Origin: Streptomyces sulfonofaciens
GTDB taxonomy: Bacteria > Actinomycetota > Actinomycetes > Streptomycetales > Streptomycetaceae
Direction of reading: 5' to 3'
Assembly (NCBI RefSeq): GCF_014656295.1
Contig: NZ_BNCD01000020.1
Location: 82,123-146,122, forward strand
Length of the DNA: 64,000 nucleotides
Shown one piece after another: positions 33,903 through 41,902 of the stretch (its first letter is position 1; each line of letters starts with the position of its first letter). Made by a program: the position numbers and the translations under genes. The notes under the pieces are model-generated. The model was not told the DNA's origin and searched no databases. It saw only the letters and a program-made list of their open reading frames with translations.

Positions 33903-35564
33903 ATGCCCGTACCCGTACCGCGGCAGAGGAATGTGCCGGCCGCGGAGAGTGGTCAGGCTCACACCCCGCCCGTATCCGTGCCGGACGACCCCGCCGCACA
34001 CACCCGGACCGACACACCCGTCGACGCTCCCGGCGCGCCGGGCGCTCCAGGCGCACCGGACGCCACCCCCGACGCACCCGGCACCACGCACGACCACGCC
34101 ACCGAGGGCACCCGGAACACCCGAACCGCCCCGTCCGCACCCACGGAGGAGAACGGCAGCACGGCCGAGAACCCCCTGACCGCCGCCCACGAGGCCGACC
34201 CCGGACGCTATGACGTGCCGGCGGTGGGCACCGGCGCCCCGCTCACCCTGCTCGTCATCGAGGACGACCCGGCCCGCTCCCTGAGCGTGCCCGAACTCCT
34301 CGACGCCGCGGGCAACCCCATCCGCGTCCGCACCGCCCGCAACCTCACCGAGGCCGAGCGGCTGCTCACCGACGACGTGCACTGCATCCTGCTCGACCTC
34401 GCCCTGCCCGCCACCGGCCTGCCCCGCCAGGCCCGCACCGAGGCGGCACCGGCCACGGCCACCCCGCCGGGCGGCACCCCGACGGTGCACGGCGGCGGTA
34501 CGGCGCGTCCGGCCCCGGCCACCGCGCAGGCCGCGCCGCCCCGCCCCCGCACCGCACCGGACGCGCAGGGCACCGGGGCCGCCGAGGGGCCCGACGAACT
34601 TGCCACGCTGAAGAACGTCCTGCGGCTCGCGCCGCGGCACGCCGTCCTCGCGCTCACGGCGTCGGGGGACGTGGAGGGCGGCGCGGAGGCGGTCCGGGTC
34701 GGGGCGCAGGACTACCTGCTCCGCGACGAGCTGGACGCCCGCCTCCTCAGCCGCGCCATCCGCTACGCGGTGGAGCGCAAGCGCGCCGACGCGGCCCAGC
34801 GCCAACTGACCGAGTCCCGGCTGCGTGCCCAGGAGAACGCCCGTCTGGAGCGCGGTCTGCTGCCCACGCCCCTGCTGGAGGGCTCTCCGCTGCGGTTCGC
34901 CGCCCATTACCGGCCGGGCCGCTCCCGCGCCCTGCTCGGCGGTGACTTCTACGACACGGTGCGCACGCCGGACGGCACGGTGCACGCCATGATCGGCGAC
35001 GTCTGCGGGCACGGTCCCGACGAGGCGGCGCTCGGCGTCGAGCTCCGCATCGCGTGGCGCGCCCTGACCCTCGCGGGCCTGTGCGGCAACGACCTGCTGC
35101 ACACCCTCCAGCAGGTCCTGGAGCACGAACGGGCCGACGAGGAGATCTTCGCCACGCTCTGCACGGTGGACATCGCGCCGGACGGCCACAGCGCCGGGTT
35201 CTGCCTGGCCGGCCACCCCTCGCCGCTGCTCGCTCCGCAGGACGGCCCCGCCGAGCTGCTGCCGTACGAGAGCAACGGCCCCGCGCTCGGCATCCTGCCG
35301 CACGCCCGCTGGGACCGGCGCCAGGTGGAGCTGGGGCCGGCATGGAGTCTGATGCTGTACACGGACGGCCTGATAGAGGGCCGGATCGGCGACGGCACCC
35401 AGCGGCTGGGCCAGGACGGCATGCTGGAGATGGTGCGCCGCCAGCTCGCGGCGGGTCTGAGCGGTGACGAGCTGCTGGCGGCCGCGGTGAACGAGGCGCG
35501 CGACCTCAACGGCGGCGACCTCACGGACGACGTCGCGGTCCTGCTGCTGGCCTGGGGGCCCTGA
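33903..35564 (+). CDS. Fused receiver-like domain and PP2C/SpoIIE serine phosphatase
   Basis: A 553-residue protein. Residues 1-110 are disordered (Pro/Thr/Ala). A receiver domain spans about 113-290 with VIEDDPA, phosphoacceptor-position Asp165 in ILLDLALP, and Thr252. At the usual Lys site it has YLLRDEL (Arg274 instead of Lys). About 55 Ala/Pro/Thr-rich residues (174-228) are inserted right after the Asp loop. A helical linker (290-315) leads to the phosphatase domain with LLGGDFYDTV, MIGDVCGHGPDEAALG, LCTVDIAP and a late GGDLTDDVAVLLL, giving the metal ligands. RsbU-type phosphatases dephosphorylate anti-sigma antagonists. ATG at 33903 follows GGAAGGAACC. Confidence 0.9.
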   Translation: MPVPVPRQRNVPAAESGQAHTPPVSVPDDPAAHTRTDTPVDAPGAPGAPGAPDATPDAPGTTHDHATEGTRNTRTAPSAPTEENGSTAENPLTAAHEADPGRYDVPAVGTGAPLTLLVIEDDPARSLSVPELLDAAGNPIRVRTARNLTEAERLLTDDVHCILLDLALPATGLPRQARTEAAPATATPPGGTPTVHGGGTARPAPATAQAAPPRPRTAPDAQGTGAAEGPDELATLKNVLRLAPRHAVLALTASGDVEGGAEAVRVGAQDYLLRDELDARLLSRAIRYAVERKRADAAQRQLTESRLRAQENARLERGLLPTPLLEGSPLRFAAHYRPGRSRALLGGDFYDTVRTPDGTVHAMIGDVCGHGPDEAALGVELRIAWRALTLAGLCGNDLLHTLQQVLEHERADEEIFATLCTVDIAPDGHSAGFCLAGHPSPLLAPQDGPAELLPYESNGPALGILPHARWDRRQVELGPAWSLMLYTDGLIEGRIGDGTQRLGQDGMLEMVRRQLAAGLSGDELLAAAVNEARDLNGGDLTDDVAVLLLAWGP

Positions 35565-35676
35565 TCCCCGCTCCCGCAGCGCTGCCGGGCGCCGCAACCG
35601 CACCGCGCGCCGCAGCCCGGTCTGTCGGCGGCACCATGGGGCGGGCCGCGGACCTCAGTGACCGTTGCCGTGGGCC

Positions 35677-36009
35677 TCAGCGGCCGTTGAACGGGCCGTA
35701 GGGGCCGTCGCTGCTGGAACCGCCGCGGCGCGGGCCGCCGCTGATGCCGCGGATCGCAGGGCGGACGTCCACCATGTACACGATCGTGGCGACCAGGCCG
35801 ATGATGGGCAGGAACGACAGGATCGGGAAGATCAGGCTGACCACGAACGCCAGCCCGAGGATGATCAGCCAGAAGGGCTTGGTCTGCTTGTCGACCGCGC
35901 GGTACGCGTCCTCCCGCCGGAACACGGCGTCGAAGAAGGCGAAGCCGCTGAAGACGATGAGGGCTACGTTCAGCAGCCACATGACTCCTGCGAACCCCTG
36001 CATCAGCAC
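35677..36009 (-). CDS. DUF2516 family membrane protein
   Basis: About 110 residues with three hydrophobic helices: VMWLLNVALIVFSGFAFFDA, PFWLIILGLAFVVSLIF and LPIIGLVATIVYMVDV. The conserved RREDAYRAVDKQTKPFW lies between the first two, as in actinobacterial DUF2516 proteins. A short Gly/Ser tail follows. GTG at 36009 is chosen (GGTGG upstream); ATG at 36003 is equally possible. Downstream of the HbhA-like gene on the same strand. Function unknown. Confidence 0.85.
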   Translation of the reverse strand: MLMQGFAGVMWLLNVALIVFSGFAFFDAVFRREDAYRAVDKQTKPFWLIILGLAFVVSLIFPILSFLPIIGLVATIVYMVDVRPAIRGISGGPRRGGSSSDGPYGPFNGR

Positions 36010-36148
36010 TACGTCCACCACCCGTGTCGGCTCGTCGTCACGCGGCCACCGTACCCGGAGAACGCGCCGGGCACGCCGCTCGTTCCCCACCGGCCGGCGT
36101 GCGCCGGGCTCAGGCGCACGCCGGTCGCAGTGGACCCGTCCCGCACGG

Positions 36149-36847
36149 TCACTTCGCCGGCGGGGTGGTCTTCTTCGTACCGTTGCGGCGGGCCGCCGTC
36201 TTCTTCGCCGCGGTCCTGCCGGCACTCGCGGAGGACGAGGAAGCCGAGGAGGACGAGGAGGACGAGGAAGCCGAGGCGGGCGCCTTGGCTGCCGTGGCGG
36301 TACGGCCCTGCCCGGCGGCCTCGTCCTTCACCGCGACGGGCCCCGGCTTGTCCGCGGCGGGACCCGGCTTGCCCGAGGCGGGAGCGGATGCACCGGCGCC
36401 GGTACCCGACCCGACGGCGCGGTCCTGCTCCGCGGGGCCCTCGCCGCGCCAGGTCTTCACGGCCTGCTCACCGTGCTCGGCGACCTTCTCGTAGGTCTCG
36501 CGCGCCTTGACGGCGTACTCGACGGCCACGCCGACACCGCGCAGCGCCAGGCCCTGGGCCGACTCGCCGAGCTTCCTGATGTCGGTGTCGAGCTGGCCGA
36601 CCAGCCCGGTCACCGCGGTCTGGATGGTCTCCTGCACGTCCTTGGCGCGGGCGGCGGCCCGGTCCTGGAACTCACGGGTGTCGGTGCGGCGCACGGCCTC
36701 GAAGCGCGCGGGGGCCTCGGCACGGAGCTGCTCGACCATGCCCGGGACCTTCCTGGCCTGCTGGAGGGCCAGGTCCGCGGTGCCGGCGGCGAAGTAGAGC
36801 GGGGTCGGGTCGCTGAAGGTCTTGCGGAGGTCGTCACTGATGGCCAT
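36149..36847 (-). CDS. HbhA-like helical protein with Lys/Ala/Ser-rich tail
   Basis: A 232-residue protein. Residues 1-135 form long amphipathic helices (LYFAAGTADLALQQARKVPG, FQDRAAARAKDVQETIQTAV, AVEYAVKARETYEKVAEHGE). The last 95 residues are low-complexity with poly-Ser and a basic end (TAAKKTAARRNGTKKT). This resembles mycobacterial heparin-binding hemagglutinin (coiled coil plus Lys/Ala/Pro tail), which streptomycetes encode as an intracellular or membrane-associated protein of uncertain role. ATG at 36847 follows GGGAGGACCACC. The open frame continues upstream through a 9-nt repeat, but this start is the supported one. Confidence 0.82.
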   Translation of the reverse strand: MAISDDLRKTFSDPTPLYFAAGTADLALQQARKVPGMVEQLRAEAPARFEAVRRTDTREFQDRAAARAKDVQETIQTAVTGLVGQLDTDIRKLGESAQGLALRGVGVAVEYAVKARETYEKVAEHGEQAVKTWRGEGPAEQDRAVGSGTGAGASAPASGKPGPAADKPGPVAVKDEAAGQGRTATAAKAPASASSSSSSSSASSSSASAGRTAAKKTAARRNGTKKTTPPAK

Positions 36848-37025
36848 GAGGGTGGTCCTCCCTGATCGGGTTCGGGGGCGGTCGTCGCCGACCACTCCGT
36901 CGTGCCTGCTGGTTCTCGGTGTTCTCGGTGTTCTCGGTGTTCTCGGTGTTCTCGGTGTTCTCGGTGTTCTCGATGTTCTCGATGTTCTCGATGTTCTCGG
37001 TGGTCCCACTCTTACCGTTCGTCAC
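36834..37025 (-). CDS. Possible small ORF made of Glu-Asn-Thr repeats
   Basis: A 63-codon frame starting at GTG 37025, overlapping the XRE gene's end by 14 nt, and stopping 14 nt inside the HbhA-like gene. The 9-nt repeat is read as ten (T/I)EN units. Overlap with both neighbours is what a coupled small gene would show, but the repeat is open in all frames, so this may be chance. No family. Confidence 0.2.
   Translation of the reverse strand: MTNGKSGTTENIENIENIENTENTENTENTENTENTENQQARRSGRRRPPPNPIREDHPHGHQ
36912..37001. repeat. 9-nt tandem repeat, 10 copies, between the XRE and HbhA-like genes
   Basis: Ten contiguous units of GTTCTCGGT; units 7-9 read GTTCTCGAT. The unit length is a multiple of three, so copy-number change does not shift any frame across it. 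It lies in the leader region of the HbhA-like gene. Confidence 0.95.
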
Positions 37026-37515
37026 GTTTCAGTGGGACATCGTCCGCGCCGTGTCCTTCGGCTGCCCCGCCACCGGCCCCGTCATCCGTACCGCCCTGCG
37101 GACCGGCGCCCCCGCCGGCACCGGGGCCGCCCTCCGCGGCGTTCCCCCGGGGGTTCTCCGCGGCGTTCCCCGCGGCGTTCTCCCTGCGGAAGGACTCGTA
37201 GATCTGGAGCAGTACCTGCTTCTGGCGCTCCGTGAGCGACGGGTCCGAGAGGATGACGGCACGCGTCTCCAACTCGTCGCGCTGCCGCTCGTCGAGTATT
37301 CCGGCGCGGACGTACAGCGTCTCCGCGGAGATCCGCAGCGCCTTGGCGACCTGCTGGAGCACGTCCGCACTCGGCTTGCGCAGCCCGCGCTCGATCTGGC
37401 TGAGGTACGGGTTCGACACCCCGGCGGCCTCGGCGAGCTGACGCAGCGACAACTGTGCGTGCCTGCGCTGCTCGCGCAGGTACTCGCCCAGGTTGCCCAT
37501 GTTGAGCGATGCCAT
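37012..37515 (-). CDS. XRE-family helix-turn-helix regulator
   Basis: A 167-residue protein. The HTH_3 domain is at residues 8-66 (LGEYLREQRRHAQLSLRQLA, AGVSNPYLSQIERGLRKPSA, LQQVAKALRISAETLYVRAG). A helical segment DPSLTERQKQVLLQIYESFR follows, then a 50-residue Gly/Ala-rich tail. ATG at 37515 is chosen because the promoter palindrome sits just upstream and transcription would begin at or near this ATG. It probably represses its own promoter and the downstream HbhA-like gene, with which it forms an operon (164-nt spacer containing the 9-nt repeat). Confidence 0.88.
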   Translation of the reverse strand: MASLNMGNLGEYLREQRRHAQLSLRQLAEAAGVSNPYLSQIERGLRKPSADVLQQVAKALRISAETLYVRAGILDERQRDELETRAVILSDPSLTERQKQVLLQIYESFRRENAAGNAAENPRGNAAEGGPGAGGGAGPQGGTDDGAGGGAAEGHGADDVPLKRDER

Positions 37516-37540
37516 GTACTGATACTGAACCGCACCGCTA

Positions 37541-37568
37541 ACTTTTGCAAGCACCTGCTTGCAAAAGT
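37541..37568 (-). promoter_or_regulatory. Perfect palindromic operator overlapping the -35 of the XRE gene
   Basis: Arms ACTTTTGCAAGC and GCTTGCAAAAGT around ACCT, 12 bp each, perfect. On the minus strand TTGCAA of the inner arm can serve as -35, followed after 17 nt by CAGTAT as -10, which places the start of transcription at about the ATG. The TTTGCAA core recalls sites of RamB-like XRE regulators. An autoregulatory operator is the simplest reading. Confidence 0.75.
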
Positions 37569-37799
37569 GCGCCACGCCACTACCGCTTCGCCCTCGTCCT
37601 GTCCCAGTGCTTCCACCGGGCCGCCGACCACCCCCAGGTTGCCGGGCCCACGAAACAGATCACCTCCTGGGCACAACGGCCCCATACCGAACGCAAGGCC
37701 ACGCACCTCACCGGCGCCCGCAGGTCGACGACGACCACGCAACCGCGGTGGCGGGCGGCCGCGAGCACCGCCCGCACGGCCTCCGGCGCCACCCGGATC

Positions 37800-38112
37800 G
37801 AGTACGAGCAGTGCCACTCCGAGTGGGGGCAAGTGGGCCGGGACGATCGTCCAGTGCCTTGAGGACGGCCCGCGCCGGTTCTCCGGACTACGGGGCCCCT
37901 GCGGGACATCACGAGCAAGGTGCTCACACAGTCCCTCCGGGCGCTGGAACGTGACGGCTTCGTCGTCCGAACAGTCCACGCCGGACCCGTCCGCCACGTC
38001 GAGTACGACCTCACCTCCCTCAGCCGGAGTCTCCTTGGCCTCGTCGACGCGGCACTCACCTGGGCAGAGGCGCACCCGGACGAACTCATCGACGCTCACG
38101 AAGCGCACCACC
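37800..38112 (+). pseudogene. Decayed HxlR-family regulator gene
   Basis: Three pieces of one HxlR winged-helix protein lie in order but in different frames: AVPLRV, then GGKWAGTIVQCLEDGPRRFS GLRGP (37821-37898), then TSKVLTQSLRALERDGFVVR and VEYDLTSLSRSLLGLVDAAL with WAEAHPDELIDAHEA (about 37905-38105). At least one deletion after PLRV and one frameshift near 37898 break the gene. The upstream part 37569-37800 carries minus-strand sequence (VVVVDLRAPVRCVALRSVWG) that I cannot assign. Confidence 0.75.
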
Positions 38113-38250
38113 CGTCGACCGGACCGGCCGGCCCACCCCCTTGCCCGAGGCCGGACAACCTCGTCTTGACCGGGGCCGCCGCCGAGCCGTCCACGACACG
38201 GCCCACGGCACTCGGTCACGTGAGCATGAGGTCCCGGGGCGCGACCCTCG

Positions 38251-38754
38251 TCACGGCAACGAGCGTGTCAGCCACACGACTTCACCGCTGTCCTCCATGG
38301 ACACGTGATCCCGCTCGAACCCGAGCTTCTCAAGGACCCGGAACGACGGTGCGTTCCATGCGCCGACGGTCGCCCAGAGCCTTTTCCGCCCGGTCGCCAC
38401 CGCGGCACCGAGCACCGCGCCGGCCGCCTCGGTGGCGTAGCCACGCCCGTGCGCGCGCCGGAACAACTCGTACGCGATCTCAGGCTCCTCGACGGTTGAG
38501 CGGCCGATGATCAGTCCGCAGTAGCCGATGAAGTCGCCTTCGTCACGGCGCTGGACGGGCAGCAGGGCGATCCCCGTCGCCGCCGTCGCGGCGAGCTGCT
38601 TCGCGATGAGTGCTCGGATGTACTCGATCGTGGGCGTCCCTTTGCCGCGTTCGGCGTGCAGGGCGCGAAGGTCGTCGGCGTCCGACTCGGCCCACGGTCG
38701 CAATATCAGCCGCTCGGTCTCAAGGTGGAACGGCATCGTCTCGTAGATGGACAT
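38251..38754 (-). CDS. GNAT-family N-acetyltransferase (RimJ/RimL type)
   Basis: A 167-residue protein with the RimJ-like N-terminus PFHLETERLILRPWAESDAD. The acetyl-CoA site is in RRAHGRGYATEAAGAVLGAA (R/Q-x-x-G-x-G/A), and the late WATVGAWNAPSFRVLEKLGF with ERDHVSMEDSGE is typical of GNATs that modify protein N-termini or small molecules. ATG at 38754 has GGAG upstream; GTG at 38772 would add six residues. Substrate unknown. Confidence 0.9.
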   Translation of the reverse strand: MSIYETMPFHLETERLILRPWAESDADDLRALHAERGKGTPTIEYIRALIAKQLAATAATGIALLPVQRRDEGDFIGYCGLIIGRSTVEEPEIAYELFRRAHGRGYATEAAGAVLGAAVATGRKRLWATVGAWNAPSFRVLEKLGFERDHVSMEDSGEVVWLTRSLP

Positions 38755-39225
38755 GGCCACACTCTGCTCCACAGGGTGGCCGCGAACCTGCCGCGCCTCG
38801 GTCAGGGAGCCGTCGGCAGCTCACCTTCGACGGGTTGGGACATCCTCCGGCCGCCCAAGGGGCGCCTCCTCGACCTCCTCACCCCCTCCACCCGGACACC
38901 CGGGCCTCAATCCCCGTGACACGGACGGCCGATGGCACCCGGGACGTGCATCCGGCGGGCAACGGCATGCGACCGGCGGCGCCCCGTCGGTGCACCTCGG
39001 GCCCCGTGCCGCCGGTCGCCGACCGCCGACCGCCGACCGCCAGCCGCCAGCCGCCAGCCGCCGCGGGGAGACGGCGGGGCGGGGGCGACGGGGCGGGGGC
39101 GACGGGGCGGGGGCGACGGGAGCTGGTGGTGCGATCGCTGAAGGCGACATTGAGATAATCAAGGTTTCATCGTTGGCAGCTTAAATAAATCAAGGTACAA
39201 ATGAACATCGGAGGCGTCGCCGAGG
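38755..39225. other. Intergenic region with 7-14-nt repeats and an AT-rich promoter
   Basis: No gene. At 39010-39065 GCCGACC and GCCAGCC units repeat, and at 39072-39119 a GGGGGCGACGGGGC unit repeats three times. From 39140 to 39205 the base composition shifts sharply to AT, marking the promoter of the DUF2089 operon. Confidence 0.6.
39150..39196 (+). promoter_or_regulatory. Direct repeats ATCAAGGT in the DUF2089 operon promoter
   Basis: ATAATCAAGGT ends at 39165 and ATAAATCAAGGT ends at 39196; the common ATCAAGGT cores are 31 nt apart, about three helical turns. The first is part of the dyad TTGAGATAATCAA (39150-39162). The second lies just after TTAAAT, a possible -10. This suits co-operative binding of a regulator, perhaps the operon's own first product. 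Confidence 0.55.
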
Positions 39226-39603
39226 GTGAGGGAGCCGAGGGTGGACTGGCAGGAGCTGACGGACCTGACGCAGGGGAAGCCGTTCGTGGTCGAACGGGTT
39301 CGGCTGGCCGGCAGCGGTGTCGCGGTCGAGGGGCAGTTCGAGCCGCCGCAGTTGGTGCAGCTCGGCGTCGACGACCAGGTGTTCGTCGCCGCGTTCGTAC
39401 GGGCGCACGGTTCCATCAAGGAGATGGAGCGGATCTTCGGGATCAGCTACCCGACGGTCAAGTCCCGGTTGAACCGGATCGCCGAGCGCCTCGACTTCGT
39501 CGACACCGACCCGGCACCCACCGGCGCCGATGTCGTCGACCGCCTTCGGCGCGGCGAGATCAGCGCCCAGGAGGCGCTGGCCGAGTTGGAGAGGGCCCGG
39601 TGA
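39226..39603 (+). CDS. DUF2089 domain protein, probable DNA-binding regulator
   Basis: A 125-residue protein. The N-terminal half has small beta strands (VDWQELTDLTQGKPFVVERV, VEGQFEPPQLVQLG). The C-terminal half has AFVRAHGSIKEMERIFGISYPTVKSRLNRI, a clear helix-turn-helix of the sigma-region-4 kind found in DUF2089. It ends with DVVDRLRRGEISAQEALAEL, a SHOCT-like helical hairpin. GTG at 39226 and GTG at 39241 are both possible. It is coupled to the next gene by a GTGA overlap. Probably the regulator of this three-gene operon. Confidence 0.82.
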   Translation: MREPRVDWQELTDLTQGKPFVVERVRLAGSGVAVEGQFEPPQLVQLGVDDQVFVAAFVRAHGSIKEMERIFGISYPTVKSRLNRIAERLDFVDTDPAPTGADVVDRLRRGEISAQEALAELERAR

Positions 39604-39851
39604 TCCCGTACCTGGTGACGGTGCGCCATCGCCGTTCCGACGGCCGCTGGTTGCGGCTGTACATCCCCGTCCTGCCGATCCTGCTGGTGCTCTCCCCGCT
39701 GCTGCTGCTCGGCGGACTGGCCGCGTGCCTCGCCACCCGGGTCAGCCCGGTGGGCGCGCTGCGCGGCACCGGGCGGCTGCTGTGGGCGCTGCCCGGCACC
39801 CGGATCGAGTTCGAGCAGGGCCGGACCGCCCTGCTGGTGAGCGTCAGATGA
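39600..39851 (+). CDS. Small membrane protein of the DUF2089 operon
   Basis: Eighty-three residues with a short N-terminal polar strand (LVTVRHRRSDGRWLRLYIPV), a hydrophobic helix (LPILLVLSPLLLLGGLAACLA), then a polar end (WALPGTRIEFEQGRTALLVS). GTG at 39600 overlaps the preceding stop by 4 nt. Found between DUF2089 and YvlB-like genes; probably a membrane partner. Function unknown. Confidence 0.75.
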   Translation: MIPYLVTVRHRRSDGRWLRLYIPVLPILLVLSPLLLLGGLAACLATRVSPVGALRGTGRLLWALPGTRIEFEQGRTALLVSVR

Positions 39852-39873
39852 GTCAGAGGAGCGAGGAGCAGCA

Positions 39874-40302
39874 ATGAACGAGCAGCGCCGCCAGATCCTG
39901 GAGATGCTGGCCGAGGGCAAGATCACCGCGGACGAGGCCGAGCGGCTGATCGACGCCCTCGAACGGCAGCGGCCCGAGTCGCCGCAGGGAACCGCGTCCC
40001 GCCCGAGGCCGCGCCCCAAGTACCTGCGCGTGGTGGTGAACTCGGCGGACGACTCAGGCGACGGGCCGAGCAGGGTCGACATCCGGGTCCCGCTCCAACT
40101 GCTGCGCGCCGGGGTCCGGCTCACCAGCCTCATCCCTCCGCAGGCGCTCACCAAGGCCAACGCGGAGCTGACCAGGTCCGGGGTGCCGATCGACCTCACC
40201 GAGCTCAAGCAGCAGCACCTGGAGGAACTGATCGAGCAGCTCGACGAGGTCGACATCGACGTCGACGACCCCGACTCCAGCGTGCGGGTGTTCTGCGAGT
40301 GA
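39874..40302 (+). CDS. SHOCT-like/YvlB-N domain protein
   Basis: A 142-residue soluble protein starting RRQILEMLAEGKITADEAERLI, the SHOCT-like helical hairpin seen at the N-terminus of YvlB/LiaX-type proteins. A basic Pro/Arg linker follows, then a beta-strand segment (KYLRVVVNSADDSGDGPSRV, DIRVPLQLLRAGVRLTSLIP). An acidic helical end (ELIEQLDEVDIDVDDPDSSV) completes it. ATG at 39874 follows GAGGAGCGAGGAG. Relatives take part in envelope-stress responses, so a cell-envelope role for the operon is a reasonable guess. Confidence 0.8.
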   Translation: MNEQRRQILEMLAEGKITADEAERLIDALERQRPESPQGTASRPRPRPKYLRVVVNSADDSGDGPSRVDIRVPLQLLRAGVRLTSLIPPQALTKANAELTRSGVPIDLTELKQQHLEELIEQLDEVDIDVDDPDSSVRVFCE

Positions 40303-40648
40303 CACCGCCCGGCCCCCGCACGCCCACGCGGGCCACGGGGTCCAAGCCCCCGGACCACGGGGCCGCCGCACACCCACCCGGACCACGGGCCCCGCACGCC
40401 CACGCGGACCACGGGGCCCGGCCGCCCTCCCGCCGGTTGACGGCCACGGGCGTACCGGCGAGCTTGCGGGGCAGCGTGCCTGGCCCGGGTGGTTGAGGTG
40501 GTGGTGCCGCCGGTCGTACCGGCTCGCCGTGTCGGTCGGGTGTCGGGGCTGTCGGTTGCGTGTCGGTGGCTCGTAGGAGGGGTGCGGCAGTTTTCCGGGG
40601 ACGGCCCGCCGCAGTTCAGCAGGCGGCCGCGAACCGAAGGAGCCACCC
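40303..40648. other. Repetitive spacer before the monooxygenase gene
   Basis: Several CACGCCCACGCGGACCACGGGGCC-like words of about 20 nt recur between 40305 and 40430. The last 150 nt are GT-rich (GTCGGGGCTGTCGG) and should hold the monooxygenase promoter. No gene. Confidence 0.5.
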
Positions 40649-41785
40649 ATGCGCACCCCTGTCACGATCATCGGCGCCGGACTCGGCGGACTCGTGCTGG
40701 CCCGTGTCCTGCACGTCAACGGAATCCCGGCCACCGTCCACGAGGCGGAGTCCTCCCCGGCGGCGCGTGCGCAGGGCGGGATGCTCGACATCCACGACCA
40801 CAACGGGCAGCTCGCCCTTGAGGCGGCCGGCCTGATGGACGAGTTCCGCGCCATCGTCCTGGAGGGCCGCCAGGCGCTCCGGGTCCTCGACCGGGACGGG
40901 ACCGTCGTACTCGACAAGGCCGACGACGGCACGGGCGGACGTCCCGAGGTGCAGCGCGCCGAGCTGCGGCGGATCCTGCTCGACTCGCTCCCGGCCGGCA
41001 CCGTCCGGTGGGGGCACAAGGCCAGCGCCGTCCGTGCGCTCGGCGACGGGCGCCACGAGGTGGTGTTCGCCGACGGCAGCACCGTCGCCACCGGTCTGCT
41101 GGTCGGCGCGGACGGCGCGTGGTCGCGGGTGCGGCCGCTGCTCTCCACCGCCGTGCCCGAGTACACCGGTACGTCGTTCGTCGAGACCTACCTGTTCGAC
41201 GCCGACACCCGGCACCCTGTCGCCGCGAAAACGGTCGGCGGCGGGATGCTGATCGCGCCCGCGCCGGGCAGGGAGATCTTCGCGCACCGGGAGCGCGGCG
41301 ACACCCTGCACATCTACGTGGCGCTCTCCAGGCCGCAGGACTGGTTCGCCGCCGTCGACTTCACCGATGCCGCCGCGGCCACCGCACGGATCGCGCAGGA
41401 GTTCGACGGCTGGGCACCGGAACTCACCGCGCTGATCACCGACGGCGACACGGCACCGGTCCTGCGCCCCTTCTACGCCCTCCCGGTCGGCCACCGGTGG
41501 GACCGGATGCCCGGGGTGACCCTGGTGGGCGACGCCGCCCATCTCTCGGCCCCGAACGGCGAAGGCGCCAATCTGGCCCTGCTCGACGGCGCCGAACTCG
41601 GCAGGGCCCTCGCCGCGCACCCCGACGACACCGAGGCCGCGCTCACCGAGTACGAGCAGGCCATGTTCCCCCGCAGCGCCGAGGCCGCCACGTTCGACGG
41701 CACCGAGCTGCACGGCACCGACTCCGACGAGAACGCGGCCCACGCCCTGGTCGACATGATCAACGGACACGAGCGGGGCCGGTGA
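40649..41785 (+). CDS. FAD-dependent monooxygenase, TetX-like
   Basis: A 378-residue group A flavoprotein monooxygenase. The FAD ADP-binding motif is TIIGAGLGGLVLARVL (about 6-21); Arg/Glu contacts follow in EVQRAELRRILLDSL. The DG motif is VGADGAWSRVRPLL, and the flavin-ribityl motif is LVGDAAHLSAPNGEGANLAL. This last form (GDAAHL..P.GEGAN) is characteristic of TetX and related hydroxylases that inactivate tetracycline or hydroxylate small aromatics with NAD(P)H and O2. ATG at 40649 follows GAAGGAGCCACCC. Substrate unknown. Confidence 0.9.
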   Translation: MRTPVTIIGAGLGGLVLARVLHVNGIPATVHEAESSPAARAQGGMLDIHDHNGQLALEAAGLMDEFRAIVLEGRQALRVLDRDGTVVLDKADDGTGGRPEVQRAELRRILLDSLPAGTVRWGHKASAVRALGDGRHEVVFADGSTVATGLLVGADGAWSRVRPLLSTAVPEYTGTSFVETYLFDADTRHPVAAKTVGGGMLIAPAPGREIFAHRERGDTLHIYVALSRPQDWFAAVDFTDAAAATARIAQEFDGWAPELTALITDGDTAPVLRPFYALPVGHRWDRMPGVTLVGDAAHLSAPNGEGANLALLDGAELGRALAAHPDDTEAALTEYEQAMFPRSAEAATFDGTELHGTDSDENAAHALVDMINGHERGR

Positions 41786-41831
41786 GCCGCTGCCGCCCCG
41801 AGGCCCCGGGCCGGCAGGCCCCGAGGGGCGC

Positions 41832-41902
41832 TAGGGACGTGAGGGACCCGAGGAGTGCGAGGGACGTGAGGGATCCGAGGGGTGTGAGGGACCCGAGGGA
41901 CC
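41832..41902. repeat. Tandem repeat after the monooxygenase gene
   Basis: AGGGACGTGAGGGACCCGAGG-like units of about 20-26 nt, three and a half copies with point changes. Confidence 0.75.
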
